Source: Gimesia sp.
GTDB taxonomy: Bacteria; Planctomycetota; Planctomycetia; Planctomycetales; Planctomycetaceae
Length of the DNA stretch: 64,000 bases
Direction: 5' to 3'
NCBI GenBank assembly: GCA_002706765.1
Contig: PAJV01000013.1
Span: forward strand, 62,001 to 126,000
The notes beneath the pieces were generated by a model. That model did no database searches and was not told where the DNA came from. It worked only from the letters and a program-made list of their open reading frames with translations. Positions 15,962 through 23,667 of this stretch are shown piece by piece. A program made the translations under genes and the position numbers. Position 1 is the first letter of the stretch. Each line of letters starts with the position of its first letter.

Positions 15962-16396
15962 TCACTGGCACTTCGCAGCACGACGAGCACGACGTTTCTC
16001 TGCGGATCGCTGATGGTGCAGGAGAACTTGCTCCCGCCACTCTTCGTTGCCGCCGTACTGTTCGATGGGAACTATCTCCAGATATTTCATTGGGCAACTG
16101 AAATAGTAAGGACCACATGATTCTTCCATGTCCTTATAGCCCCATCCAAAATCACGCTGGTATCTCAATAAGTCGCACTGAATCCAGCGTTGTTTGGGAC
16201 TGGATTCAGTCCCGTCTTTGTTGAAAGTGCGTTCCCAAACACTCCAAAGAACGCCCGAAAAGCTGCCACCTCGATAGCAATGAGCAAGACAGGTGCTTGT
16301 GATAACGAGACCGTCAGTGTTGGTTCGTTCCCAACCTTCGGTTCGTTCCTCAATAAGTCCCTTTCGAGTGCTGCCATTTCTGAATAGCCATCCCAT
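15962..16396 (-). CDS. 144-residue cassette protein, unrecognised
   Basis: The frame is open from 16513, but ATG 16396 is chosen because CACAGGAG lies seven bases upstream and the leader element is 43 bases upstream. The protein begins MGWLFRNGSTRKGLIEE and has conserved-looking aromatics and cysteines (CLAHCYRGGSFSGVLWSVWE, CGPYYFSCPMKYL), then a very basic C-terminal helix (RSAEKRRARRAAK). I recall proteins of this type in plasmids and integrative elements but cannot name a family. The Cys content could suit a metal site. Confidence 0.6.
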   Translation of the reverse strand: MGWLFRNGSTRKGLIEERTEGWERTNTDGLVITSTCLAHCYRGGSFSGVLWSVWERTFNKDGTESSPKQRWIQCDLLRYQRDFGWGYKDMEESCGPYYFSCPMKYLEIVPIEQYGGNEEWREQVLLHHQRSAEKRRARRAAKCQ

Positions 16397-16439
16397 GTTT
16401 TTCTCCTGTGAAGAATGTTGTTGATTTACAACTCGTTTT

Positions 16440-16449
16440 CCGGTGTCCC
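16440..16449 (-). promoter_or_regulatory. leader element copy C (GGGACACCGG)
   Basis: One mismatch at the first base; followed by AAAA rather than CAAG. It lies 11 bases after the TGA at 16461-16463 and 43 bases before ATG 16396. Confidence 0.7.
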
Positions 16450-16460
16450 AAATAGGGCAA

Positions 16461-16775
16461 TCAGTATTCTTCGGGCAGGAGTAGTGTAGTTGCAGATCGA
16501 TGGCCGTTGTCATCTTCGGCTTCAGTGATGATCCAAATCTTGACGCCTTTCGAAGTCTTGAAAGACGACAAAATTCGGCTCCCGTCCTTCAAGGCTTCTC
16601 CATTGAGTTCGTGATCTTCATCGCAAAGATCACCCTGTTCAAGCTGTAAATGAAGTTTGAGAAAATCGGATGGCGACTGGCCACTTTGCTCAAGGGCCTC
16701 CAATGCACCCGGAGTGGCGACTACTGTTCCTAACTTAAATTTTGGACTGGTCGCTTTGCTGTTTTGATTGATCAT
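16461..16775 (-). CDS. 104-residue mobile-element protein (type I plasmid hypothetical)
   Basis: The core KFKLGTVVATPGALEAL with a later WIITEAEDD and the end TTLLLPEEY is a pattern I recall in many plasmid and integrative-element hypothetical proteins, usually about 100 residues. Its function is unknown, but its presence supports a mobile origin for this array. ATG 16775 lies 42 bases after the leader element, with AGAAAGCG upstream. The stop TGA precedes leader copy C. Confidence 0.65.
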   Translation of the reverse strand: MINQNSKATSPKFKLGTVVATPGALEALEQSGQSPSDFLKLHLQLEQGDLCDEDHELNGEALKDGSRILSSFKTSKGVKIWIITEAEDDNGHRSATTLLLPEEY

Positions 16776-16817
16776 GTTTTCGCTTTCTGGTTAGAGATGG
16801 TTTGTCTGGTTTCTTTC

Positions 16818-16827
16818 CCGGTGTCCT
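16818..16827 (-). promoter_or_regulatory. leader element copy D (AGGACACCGG)
   Basis: Exact 10-mer followed by GAAA. Its first A is the last base of the TAA stop at 16827-16829, and it lies 42 bases before ATG 16775. Confidence 0.75.
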
Positions 16828-17042
16828 TACCAGTCCTCATCACCACCGTAATACCCAAAATATTCATCGCAGCATTCGAAGTCTTCGAGTTCCTGTTGCG
16901 CCAACATTTCATCCCACGGTTCATCTATTTCTGGAAGCTCCGAGAACTCATCTTCGAATTCAATTGCGGCCTGTTCATCAAGGATATCGCCATAGCCACC
17001 GTTCAAATGGTCTTCCATAAATTGGTCTAATAAGTCGTCCAT
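16827..17042 (-). CDS. 71-residue very acidic cassette protein
   Basis: MDDLLDQFMEDHLNGGYGD to the end GYYGGDEDW. About a third of residues are Asp or Glu, with few basic residues. Strongly acidic small proteins of mobile elements are sometimes DNA mimics that block restriction or nucleoid proteins (Ocr, ArdA and similar). That role fits the nearby ArdC-like gene but is not shown by any family motif. ATG 17042 has CAGGAG upstream and the leader element 47 bases before it. TAA overlaps leader copy D. Confidence 0.6.
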   Translation of the reverse strand: MDDLLDQFMEDHLNGGYGDILDEQAAIEFEDEFSELPEIDEPWDEMLAQQELEDFECCDEYFGYYGGDEDW

Positions 17043-17089
17043 CGTGTTGCTCCTGTGATTAAGTGATTTGTTATTTGACGACTTGCTTC

Positions 17090-17099
17090 CCGGTGTCCT
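17090..17099 (-). promoter_or_regulatory. leader element copy E (AGGACACCGG)
   Basis: Exact 10-mer followed by GAAG, six bases after the TAA at 17106-17108 and 47 bases before ATG 17042. Confidence 0.75.
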
Positions 17100-17105
17100 G
17101 CTGGC

Positions 17106-17504
17106 TTAATCCCGATAGCAGAACTTGGTCGGATTCATGCCATCTTTGGGGAGACCGTCACCGAAATATCGGCATGGAAACGGAGTCTCCGTTCCTTCTG
17201 CCCCGTGGATCATCAGATGATCGAGGTCGATCACCTGACCTGACGGCCCGTAGTTACAGGTCTCGGCGTCGTAATCGGCGAGATCGTCTTCAGACACAAT
17301 GATGTTGTGACCGTATTTTTCGTTGCCTGCGAGTTCGTCGATGGCATCCTGAATGGTGTCTGCTTCTACGATAAGAAACAGTGGCCAATACGATCCCCCG
17401 ATTTCGACAAGCCATGTCTTGCCAAACCAGTCGCCCGGATTGATTACGGGGATGTCTTTCAGTTCGTGGCCGTTGAATATCGCACATGATTTTACCTCGC
17501 TCAT
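17106..17504 (-). CDS. 132-residue cassette protein, unrecognised
   Basis: The frame is open from 17546, but ATG 17504 (MSEVKSCAIFNGHEL) is chosen because GGAG lies eight bases upstream and leader copy F is 45 bases upstream. The protein contains GSYWPLFLIVEADTIQDAIDELA with ...KYGHNIIVSEDDLADYD and ends in a Cys/aromatic-rich tail. The pattern of a strand, DA.DEL., then a strand is seen in small mobile-element proteins. No function is assigned. Confidence 0.6.
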   Translation of the reverse strand: MSEVKSCAIFNGHELKDIPVINPGDWFGKTWLVEIGGSYWPLFLIVEADTIQDAIDELAGNEKYGHNIIVSEDDLADYDAETCNYGPSGQVIDLDHLMIHGAEGTETPFPCRYFGDGLPKDGMNPTKFCYRD

Positions 17505-17549
17505 TATTTGAACTCCGTTATGAGTTGGACTGTTGTGATAACTCACTTC

Positions 17550-17559
17550 CCGGTGTCCT
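17550..17559 (-). promoter_or_regulatory. leader element copy F (AGGACACCGG)
   Basis: Exact 10-mer followed by GAAG. The TAG stop at 17558-17560 is contained in TAGGACACCGG; ATG 17504 follows after 45 bases. Confidence 0.75.
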
Positions 17560-18496
17560 ACTCATTATGTTCAGCACGGAGACGCTGGAGACAACGATAG
17601 AAACTTGCTCTCGATTTTCCCGTAACTTGCCTCCATGCCTTCTCTTGCTCTTGCACGCTATCGGGATGTTTCTGAATTGCGTTTTGCAGAAGTCGCAAAT
17701 CCTTAGTTTTGCTATCGAGACGCTTCGTCGATTCGTTCTTTCGTCCAAGAGTCTGCAACTGACTTTTGATCATTGGTCGCCAATCGATGCCTTCTCCACG
17801 TGCGTAATTAAGCTTCCGCAATGAAGGACCGAGTAATCTCATTGAAAGTTGCCGGTCATCGGAGTTCTCTGCGATGTAATCGATCACCATACCGCAATCT
17901 TCGGGTGTCAGATGATGGAATCCCTTTTGCGAAATGGACCGCATCAAATCGATTACTTCAGCATTGGTTGCAGATAGTTCAAACAGGTCACATCGGCTAA
18001 GCACAGCTTTGAAAGCGTCGTTACGAGGAATGACATTGGCCGCAAAGATGAATCGTGCGGTTGTCTCGAAAGATGAAGGAAGGCCATCAGGAAGCTGTGA
18101 CGATCCGTAACAAACTGTTCGAGGTGATCCCCACAAACAACTCCTTAACAATCCAAGATGTGGCATCGACGAATACATGGAATCGCAATCATCGAAAAAT
18201 AATGTCTCCTCTCCACGAAGCCGGAAGAGGGTTGTGTACAAAGCCAGAGGCGTGATGTGCGAATTGATTAAGATCGGTTCGATGCCTTCTTCATCCAAAA
18301 TATGGAGAATGGTGCGGCTTTTGCCCAAGCCTCCTTGGGCTCCAAAAACGAAGAGAGCGTGATTGTGTTTGCGAGCCACTAGCCGTACATGATGTGCAAG
18401 AAGTTGCTGTCTTTCTTCCAGAGCGGTTACAGATTTTTCCACAATGGAATTTTGGAAAAATGGATTCTGGTCATTGTTGTCATTAGGCATGTTCAT
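17558..18496 (-). CDS. AAA-type ATPase of the mobile cassette
   Basis: 312 residues from ATG 18496, chosen because GGAG lies upstream and leader copy G is 47 bases upstream; the frame extends to 18574 but would cross the element. Walker A is GAQGGLGKS (about 52-60), Walker B TLFFDDCDS (about 98-106), and a sensor-like RFIFAANVIPRND follows. The C-terminus is helical and ends with a helix-turn-helix-like stretch (KAWRQVTGKSRASFYRCL). The ATPase could act in replication, partition or DNA transport of the element. The closest analogy is plasmid/phage AAA helicase-loader types; no precise family is claimed. Confidence 0.7.
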   Translation of the reverse strand: MNMPNDNNDQNPFFQNSIVEKSVTALEERQQLLAHHVRLVARKHNHALFVFGAQGGLGKSRTILHILDEEGIEPILINSHITPLALYTTLFRLRGEETLFFDDCDSMYSSMPHLGLLRSCLWGSPRTVCYGSSQLPDGLPSSFETTARFIFAANVIPRNDAFKAVLSRCDLFELSATNAEVIDLMRSISQKGFHHLTPEDCGMVIDYIAENSDDRQLSMRLLGPSLRKLNYARGEGIDWRPMIKSQLQTLGRKNESTKRLDSKTKDLRLLQNAIQKHPDSVQEQEKAWRQVTGKSRASFYRCLQRLRAEHNE

Positions 18497-18543
18497 TTCA
18501 AAATCTCCATTGCGAAGTTGATTGTGTCTTGTTGGTTCTCTTG

Positions 18544-18553
18544 CCGGTGTCCT
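18544..18553 (-). promoter_or_regulatory. leader element copy G (AGGACACCGG)
   Basis: Exact 10-mer followed by CAAG. TAG at 18552-18554 is contained in TAGGACACCGG; ATG 18496 follows after 47 bases. Confidence 0.75.
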
Positions 18554-18959
18554 ACTCCAGCCCCATCGCTGCACGCCCGATGTACTCGCCGTATTCGTTT
18601 ATCCCCAGTACGGTAAAAATGCTGGACTGGAGCGAAGTGGCTGCGTCCCAAATATCGTCAGCACTGTGGCTGTCGGTGTCTTGGAACTCTGTGTCGCCCA
18701 TTCGTCGTAACAGAACGCATAGGGAGTGCGGCGTGACGGAGCAGTGTCCATTTTCGAACACGTTCTGCGGATCGCAGACCGCTTCAAGGTGACTATCAAT
18801 TCCCTGATTTATGCATTGAGCAATTGCCGCCCATTCGAGCGAACAGCGGATCGTCATTGTGAAAGGGTTGCTGTCGGTGAGTTCAATGGCTTGAAGCACT
18901 GTGGAATAATTGACCTGCAAAAGCTGTGAGTTGCAGATGTTGTTGAGTTGGATTGTCAT
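18552..18959 (-). CDS. 135-residue cassette protein, unrecognised
   Basis: Begins MTIQLNNICNSQLLQVNYST. The sequence is helical with several Cys and Ser residues and no recognisable motif (AAIAQCINQGIDSHLEAV, SVTPHSLCVLLRRMGD). ATG 18959 has GGAGAATAAAC upstream, and leader copy H ends 42 bases upstream. It is the gene just upstream of the cassette ATPase and separated from it only by the element-containing leader. Confidence 0.55.
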   Translation of the reverse strand: MTIQLNNICNSQLLQVNYSTVLQAIELTDSNPFTMTIRCSLEWAAIAQCINQGIDSHLEAVCDPQNVFENGHCSVTPHSLCVLLRRMGDTEFQDTDSHSADDIWDAATSLQSSIFTVLGINEYGEYIGRAAMGLE

Positions 18960-19001
18960 GTTTATTCTCCATCAGAAGATTGTTTTCGTGTTACGGACTT
19001 G

Positions 19002-19011
19002 CCGGTGTCCT
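19002..19011 (-). promoter_or_regulatory. leader element copy H (AGGACACCGG)
   Basis: Exact 10-mer followed by CAAG, 42 bases before ATG 18959. In the frame ending PPERVK the base triplet before GACACC is CAG rather than the TAG seen in copies F and G. Confidence 0.75.
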
Positions 19012-19012
19012 G

Positions 19013-19179
19013 TTTCACCCTTTCGGGAGGGAGAAAAAGACCAAGTGGATCGCTGTTAATGATCGCTGGGGACTTCAAGGCTTTACAGAGGCAGTGGAGC
19101 ACCGTTGCTCGCTGACCAGCCCGAGACAACGGTTCCGTTCTGCTTGTGGGCGTCAAAGCCGAAGCACCTTAACGATCAT
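19013..19179 (-). pseudogene. decayed small cassette gene
   Basis: ATG 19179 lies exactly 45 bases after leader copy I, as expected for a cassette gene, but its frame stops after eight codons (MIVKVLRL). Two other frames carry protein-like pieces: FGFDAHKQNGTVVSGW, then SPAIINSDPLGLFLPPERVK. Joining them needs two frame changes, and the last codon before copy H is CAG where TAG would end the protein. I read this as a small gene disrupted by indels and loss of its stop. A non-coding RNA is an alternative. Confidence 0.4.
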
Positions 19180-19224
19180 GATCAGCGATCCAGCTTGGCT
19201 GTCCCGATCAGGACGAAAGGCTTG

Positions 19225-19234
19225 CCGGTGTCCT
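19225..19234 (-). promoter_or_regulatory. leader element copy I (AGGACACCGG)
   Basis: Exact 10-mer followed by CAAG, nine bases after the TGA at 19244-19246 and 45 bases before ATG 19179. Confidence 0.75.
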
Positions 19235-19243
19235 GAAAGCCGA

Positions 19244-20131
19244 TCACACAACCAACGTCAGTTTTTCAACCGACGACTGGCGGAAGGCCAGCAGGTAATC
19301 TGCGGCTTTTGATGCGTGGGATGCTGCCTTGAAAATGAAGCTGGGATCGTTCTTCATTTCTCGAAGCCAACTTTGCACGTAACTGGTCACGCCTGAAAGA
19401 TCGTCACTGGCGGGGACGCCGACTTCGCAGCAGATGTAGCAAGAACCGATTTCCGCAACGAGTTCTTCAAAGGCGTAACTCAATTCAGAGCGATTCAGTC
19501 GGTGTGATGCTCCACTCCAATGCACCAGTTCGTGAGTAGCCGTGCTGTAGAAGTCATTCACGTTGGGAAACTGATTTCGCATCGGTAATTGGATATGGTC
19601 TGTGGTAGGCGAATAGTATGCCCGATTGCCACCATATCTGATGTCAGCTTCAGTAGCGTCTATGAGTGCATCGGCTTCGTCGTGGGAATCATCCATGTCG
19701 GTCGTGCTGTCACCATGACCAACTCGTAGATGATCAAGACCATCTGTTTGTTCGACATTGAAAACGTGGTAGATACGCAAAAGCGGGATGGTTTCTTCAC
19801 GTTCTTCACCAGCCACCTTTTGATTCTTGACTGGAATATTTTTGTAGAATGTGATTGCTGTTCCTTTTTCGCCACGCTTAACATTAGCACCCAGTTGTTG
19901 GATCTGCTTGTAGGTGCCCCACCACTTTGATTGATACCCGTGATTCATCCGGCTGATTTCCAGCAGGATCGGATTCACGCCCGAGTATCGGTTTGCGCTC
20001 ACAGCGTTTGTCGGTAGTCCTACATTTGGGTCATTGCTCCACGACTGACGCCACGGGAGCGTGTTGCCCGACTTTAAGGCGTCTACGATTTGTTGAGAGA
20101 TGTTTTGGCGAATTTCTTTTGTGCTTGGCAT
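19244..20131 (-). CDS. ArdC-like antirestriction protein / zincin-type metallopeptidase
   Basis: 295 residues. The N-terminal half is the ArdC-type ssDNA-binding domain (LPWRQSW, NRYSGVNPILLEI, KWWGTYKQIQQLGANVKRGE). The C-terminal half is a zincin-like domain with HELVH at 200-204 and EELVAE near 223 for the third ligand, followed by SWLREMKNDPSFIFKAAS. ArdC proteins are carried by conjugative plasmids and protect incoming DNA against host restriction. An acidic insert (about 140-162, STTDMDDSHDEAD) separates the domains. ATG 20131 lies 47 bases after leader copy J. This gene is the best sign that the array belongs to a transferable element. Confidence 0.85.
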   Translation of the reverse strand: MPSTKEIRQNISQQIVDALKSGNTLPWRQSWSNDPNVGLPTNAVSANRYSGVNPILLEISRMNHGYQSKWWGTYKQIQQLGANVKRGEKGTAITFYKNIPVKNQKVAGEEREETIPLLRIYHVFNVEQTDGLDHLRVGHGDSTTDMDDSHDEADALIDATEADIRYGGNRAYYSPTTDHIQLPMRNQFPNVNDFYSTATHELVHWSGASHRLNRSELSYAFEELVAEIGSCYICCEVGVPASDDLSGVTSYVQSWLREMKNDPSFIFKAASHASKAADYLLAFRQSSVEKLTLVV

Positions 20132-20178
20132 GGCATTGTGCTTTCACTGTTGAGTGGGTTGATGTTACGAAGCCGTTG

Positions 20179-20188
20179 CCGGTGTCCT
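20179..20188 (-). promoter_or_regulatory. leader element copy J (AGGACACCGG)
   Basis: Exact 10-mer followed by CAAC, 47 bases before the ArdC-like ATG 20131. Confidence 0.75.
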
Positions 20189-20244
20189 TTTATCTGGGAG
20201 TTGCCTTCTCTTGTGATGAAATGTTTACGGCAAACTTTTACTTG
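20189..20244 (-). other. leader without a gene (probable deletion scar)
   Basis: Between copies K and J there are only 56 bases. They contain a normal-looking leader ending in a ribosome-binding site (AAGAGAAGG) but no start codon or gene before copy J begins. It looks as if a cassette gene was lost between the two elements. Confidence 0.5.
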
Positions 20245-20254
20245 CCGGTGTCCT
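20245..20254 (-). promoter_or_regulatory. leader element copy K (AGGACACCGG)
   Basis: Exact 10-mer followed by CAAG; the most upstream copy in the array and the only one without a gene or gene relic behind it. Confidence 0.75.
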
Positions 20255-20658
20255 ATTACTGCCGTGGCGAGCAACTCGGGAATCTCGTGAGAAACGAGAA
20301 AAGACCGCTTATCGCAAATGCTCAAATGAGAATTTGAACCAATCTGCGACGAAAATGGGTCTTTGAGGCGATGGAATGTGGAGAGAATATGACTATATTT
20401 GTAGCGTCTTACGGCATATCGCAGGTGAAGGCGGCGTAGTGAGTCTCATTTTTCACGAGATCCGACAGAACGATGGCATGGAGTGCAAATAAAGGTAAGT
20501 TCTTGTTTCGCCAATACCGGGCATTGCGATAACTCGGTTTTAATGTCGCCCCATGAGGTCGGTATCAAGCTGATCGGCATTCTGCTTTCAATGCTGGAGA
20601 ATGTCGAAGGTCGAAAGTGCGCCGATCCGAGGGATACCTACAAACGGTTGATCAGGGT
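20255..20658. other. 404-bp spacer upstream of the cassette array
   Basis: No gene I can support on either strand. It should contain the promoter for the array if the array is one transcript, and possibly the other end of the mobile element. No terminal repeats were recognised. Confidence 0.4.
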
Positions 20659-21057
20659 TCAGTCGTCCCCGAGCGCATCGTAGCATGCCAATAATTTGCG
20701 TCCGACATCTTCAGGCACTCCGAGTGCTTCCACGTCTTCAACGCCGGTGGAGATGAAGAGCAAGGCAGCGAGCAACTTCTTTTCGTCTTCGTCTGGCAAC
20801 AGTTCATCGCCGAGATATTTTTCGTGGTAGGTGATCCATGCGGCGGCGATGCTGCACCAGATGGCGACCTCAACTTCGGGCGAAGCGTCCCGCATAAAGC
20901 TGATTTCGAATTGTTCGAGCGACGTGCTGACGTAAGAGCCGATTACTTTGTGAACCGCTTCGATTTGTTGGAGCAGTTTTGGTGGCAACGATTCGTTACG
21001 AATTGGACCGGGACGAAGTTTCTTCGGATCGACTGGTTCTGGATCAGGTATATTCAT
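20659..21057 (-). CDS. 132-residue helical protein, unrecognised
   Basis: MNIPDPEPVDPKKLRPGPIR, then an amphipathic helical domain (LPPKLLQQIEAVHKVIGSY, EVEVAIWCSIAAAWITYHEKY, EKKLLAALLFISTGVEDVE) and an acidic end. It is cytoplasmic with no metal or nucleotide motif. The Pro-rich start followed by an all-helical body is a common planctomycete orphan style. ATG 21057 is used. It is separated from the VOC gene upstream by 81 bases and could be co-transcribed with it. Confidence 0.55.
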   Translation of the reverse strand: MNIPDPEPVDPKKLRPGPIRNESLPPKLLQQIEAVHKVIGSYVSTSLEQFEISFMRDASPEVEVAIWCSIAAAWITYHEKYLGDELLPDEDEKKLLAALLFISTGVEDVEALGVPEDVGRKLLACYDALGDD

Positions 21058-21138
21058 TCGGCATCTTCATCCAACTTTTTCAAAGCCCACTGAACCGCAT
21101 TCCTCTCGATTGACGCTTTCTTAAGGAAACGGGAATTC

Positions 21139-21465
21139 TTATTTTTGCCCTACACGAAGGCGGTTTCCGTCAGGGTCGGTGAGTGATACTTCCCGGCACC
21201 ATGGCTGCTCTGTGACCGCAACTCCAAACTCTTCGGCGATTGCATCCACGTCGTACACATAAAAGTAAACGAGAGAATTGGGTGTTGCATCCCCCTTGTG
21301 TTCGGATAGATGAAGAAGGATGTCTCCTCGCCTCAAGAATGCGTAGATGGGGAGGTTCGGGGCGAATTGATGTTCCCCTTCAAGCTCAAAGCCGAGGCGT
21401 TCATACCACTTGGCGGTGGCACGGGCATCAGTCACTCGAAAGATTGGAACCAGTTGCTCAGACAT
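21139..21465 (-). CDS. VOC-family protein (glyoxalase/bleomycin-resistance fold)
   Basis: 108 residues from ATG 21465 (MSEQLVPIFRVTDARATAKW), chosen over the in-frame 21525 start because the homologous fold begins here and GAGGA precedes it. RVTDARATAKWYERLGFELE and LVYFYVYDVDAIAEEFGVAV are the beta-alpha-beta units of the vicinal-oxygen-chelate fold; the end SLTDPDGNRLRVGQ is characteristic of the bleomycin-resistance branch. Such proteins bind and sequester a compound or act as metal-dependent lyases or dioxygenases. The ligand cannot be told from the sequence. Confidence 0.8.
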   Translation of the reverse strand: MSEQLVPIFRVTDARATAKWYERLGFELEGEHQFAPNLPIYAFLRRGDILLHLSEHKGDATPNSLVYFYVYDVDAIAEEFGVAVTEQPWCREVSLTDPDGNRLRVGQK

Positions 21466-22295
21466 GAAGCTGTCCTCTAAAATGTTCTTTGTACTACTCC
21501 TTCTCGGTTGCAGAAAAACCAGCACTTCTGATGGTGTTTATAATATACCATCTCTCGGAAACTCACAACGGGATGGCGGGGACACGACCGCCCGTTTGCT
21601 CTTGAAGTCTACGGTGATTTCAAACGACCAACGAGAATCACTACTGCTGTTCTCAAAGATGGGTTTCTGGCCGGCCTTTTCTCTCCACTGCTTTCCCTTC
21701 TTCTTTGCAACTGCCTGACCTGCCGTAACTCGCTCTGCTATGATCTCGGTCTCAAGGTGGTAAGAATCTATTCTCAAGAGCAGTTATGATTTGATTTGTG
21801 ATTTCGCTTCTGATTATTTGATTTCGTGACACTGGCCGTCTCCTGATAGAGGTTGAGTTGATCGACATTACTTAAGAAATATTTATGAGGGACATAAAGA
21901 TGTATCTCAGAGAGAATTGAGATGGTGGCTAGAAGATGAGAATTAAGGGAATGAGATTGCGGAATTGAGACTGGTTCGACCCAAAGCCTTCCCACCTATA
22001 AACCCTATAATTATAGGTGTTTACTGAGGCCTGCTGGATGGCTGATGTAATGGAGTCTCAAATTTCAATGAGATCGGGGAATCAAAACACGTGTGGGTAA
22101 AAGAGTGAGACCCCGAAATATTAAGACCCAGATTAAATGAGTTTAATATGACTTTTCAATAGTAGTTATATTTTCTTTTCCCATTCATCCTAATGTGTTG
22201 ATTAACAGTAGAGTGCACTGGTATAGTGGGGTTGACCGTTTGATTGTAATTATGAAGTCAAAAGAATTTATGATGACTGATTTTGGAGATGTGTA
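21466..22295. other. 830-bp gene-poor region
   Basis: Divergent spacer between the VOC gene and the secreted protein at 22296. It becomes AT-rich after 21.8 kb. Apart from an inverted repeat at 21993-22019 I see no gene or RNA. Confidence 0.45.
21993..22019. repeat. 9-bp perfect inverted repeat
   Basis: CACCTATAA (21993-22001) and TTATAGGTG (22011-22019) form a perfect stem with a nine-base loop. There is no T-run, so an operator or element end is as likely as a terminator. Confidence 0.5.
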
Positions 22296-23282
22296 ATGAA
22301 ACTGAGCTGGGCCATTTCAATATGTATCACTATCACTATTCAGGCGAATGCAAATGAACCTTCCGCAACTCCAGATTCTTCAATATCCGATGATGTGAAA
22401 CAAGTAATTGAAGTCTTCGAAACCAAAAGGGAGGAATACGAGAAAGAGCAAGAGGAGAATATTGAATCCCTTAAAAACGGTAAGCCTGTTGCGTCCCCAA
22501 ATGAGGCAGCAGCTATGAAGCGATATAATGATTTCTATACCAATAATCCTGCACTGCGAAGATTTGAACCTTCATCAAGGGGTAGAATTGAAAGTGAAAG
22601 GGCAAGAGCAAGAGGCTTAAATGCGGCAGCAGCCAAGAAACGAGAAGAGCAAATTAAGAAAATTGAGGCAAAAAGTCGTTTACAATCTCGCCAGATTTTT
22701 ATTCCACACTATGGAGATAAAGAAGTAAGTGAGTTTGCCAGTCTAGCTTACCGGGCTCATTTGCCGGGACAAAACATTAAAGAGAAACTTGGACTGGAGT
22801 CAGTTGGTTTATATGTGGGTAGCTTTAAAATTGTGAAAATTCTCAATAACAATATGGCTTATGCAAAAGCTCGGGATGAGTTTAACAGTTATTCAGATGG
22901 AGTATGCATAGAAGGCGATACTAAGAATTTAGAGGAAGGAACAGAAGTATTTCTTAATCAAAGCCTATATTTTATCCCTAATATCACAGAAGTTTCTTTT
23001 CAATCAGGGGAAAATTCATTCGTAAGGAACAAGCATTGCCTTCTTTTAAAACCTTTCCCACACAAAATTGAAGAACTAACATCAGCATGGGAGCTTTTAA
23101 GCAAGGGAGTGGATAACCAAGATGATCTTGACGAGAAAAAAGCTGCCAGCAGCCTGCGTTCAGCAAAGCTGTTTTTGAAAGTAAATCCTGCCAAGGGAAA
23201 ATCTAGGCTTCGAGAAATTCTTAAAAAATATCCAGAGTCTAAAGCGGCAAAGGAAGCCCAGAAAATACTGAATCGACTATAG
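22296..23282 (+). CDS. secreted protein with coiled coil and TPR-like C-terminus
   Basis: 328 residues. The first 20 residues (MKLSWAISICITITIQANA) are a signal peptide. A highly charged helical region follows (about 30-130, for example EEYEKEQEENIESL and ARARGLNAAAAKKREEQIKK), probably a coiled coil. The centre (130-250) is beta-rich and unrecognised. The C-terminal 50 residues (AKLFLKVNPAKGKSRLREIL, KYPESKAAKEAQKIL) form a TPR-like helical pair often found at the end of planctomycete secreted proteins. It is probably periplasmic. ATG 22296 has GGAGATG upstream. Confidence 0.65.
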   Translation: MKLSWAISICITITIQANANEPSATPDSSISDDVKQVIEVFETKREEYEKEQEENIESLKNGKPVASPNEAAAMKRYNDFYTNNPALRRFEPSSRGRIESERARARGLNAAAAKKREEQIKKIEAKSRLQSRQIFIPHYGDKEVSEFASLAYRAHLPGQNIKEKLGLESVGLYVGSFKIVKILNNNMAYAKARDEFNSYSDGVCIEGDTKNLEEGTEVFLNQSLYFIPNITEVSFQSGENSFVRNKHCLLLKPFPHKIEELTSAWELLSKGVDNQDDLDEKKAASSLRSAKLFLKVNPAKGKSRLREILKKYPESKAAKEAQKILNRL

Positions 23283-23488
23283 AGAGTTCAGGGCTTTAGA
23301 ACCGGCTACAGTTTTACTTTTCAGTTTTGAGTAAAAGTTGATTCGATTAATGAAAGTGTTTGAACATTTCGAAGTCAAAGTAGTTGCTGGATGATCAACT
23401 TTTATTGCTATTAACAATATATTATCTGAATTATAGGCTTGAATCAATTCTCGATAATGAGGATGGTTAATTATGAGGTAGGAATATT

Positions 23489-23647
23489 ATGGCTTCTTCA
23501 ACTGTACCATGTCCTCACTGTGGTAATACAGGATCGTACGATACTCGTAATACTCAAAATTCGTCTATTGTTGTGAATTGCCGCCATTGTCATAAGAATT
23601 TTTATATCGAAATTCGAAGTGGGCAGGTTCAAAGTGTGAGAAAGTAG
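23489..23647 (+). CDS. 52-residue zinc-ribbon protein
   Basis: A short gene: MASSTVPCPHCGNTGSYDTR, ending GQVQSVRK. CPHC and CRHC give a four-Cys zinc ribbon with a 25-residue spacing. ATG 23489 is preceded by GAGGTAGGA. A stand-alone ribbon of this size is a plausible small adaptor or RNA/DNA-binding protein. No family name is claimed. The gene converges on the truncated gene at 23668. Confidence 0.6.
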   Translation: MASSTVPCPHCGNTGSYDTRNTQNSSIVVNCRHCHKNFYIEIRSGQVQSVRK

Positions 23648-23667
23648 AGAGTGTTAGATGGGTTTAT

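Noticed and set aside
15599-20254. The repeated 10-mer as a CRISPR-like array
   Set aside because: The spacers are whole genes of varied length, the repeat is only about 10 bases, and no cas genes are present.
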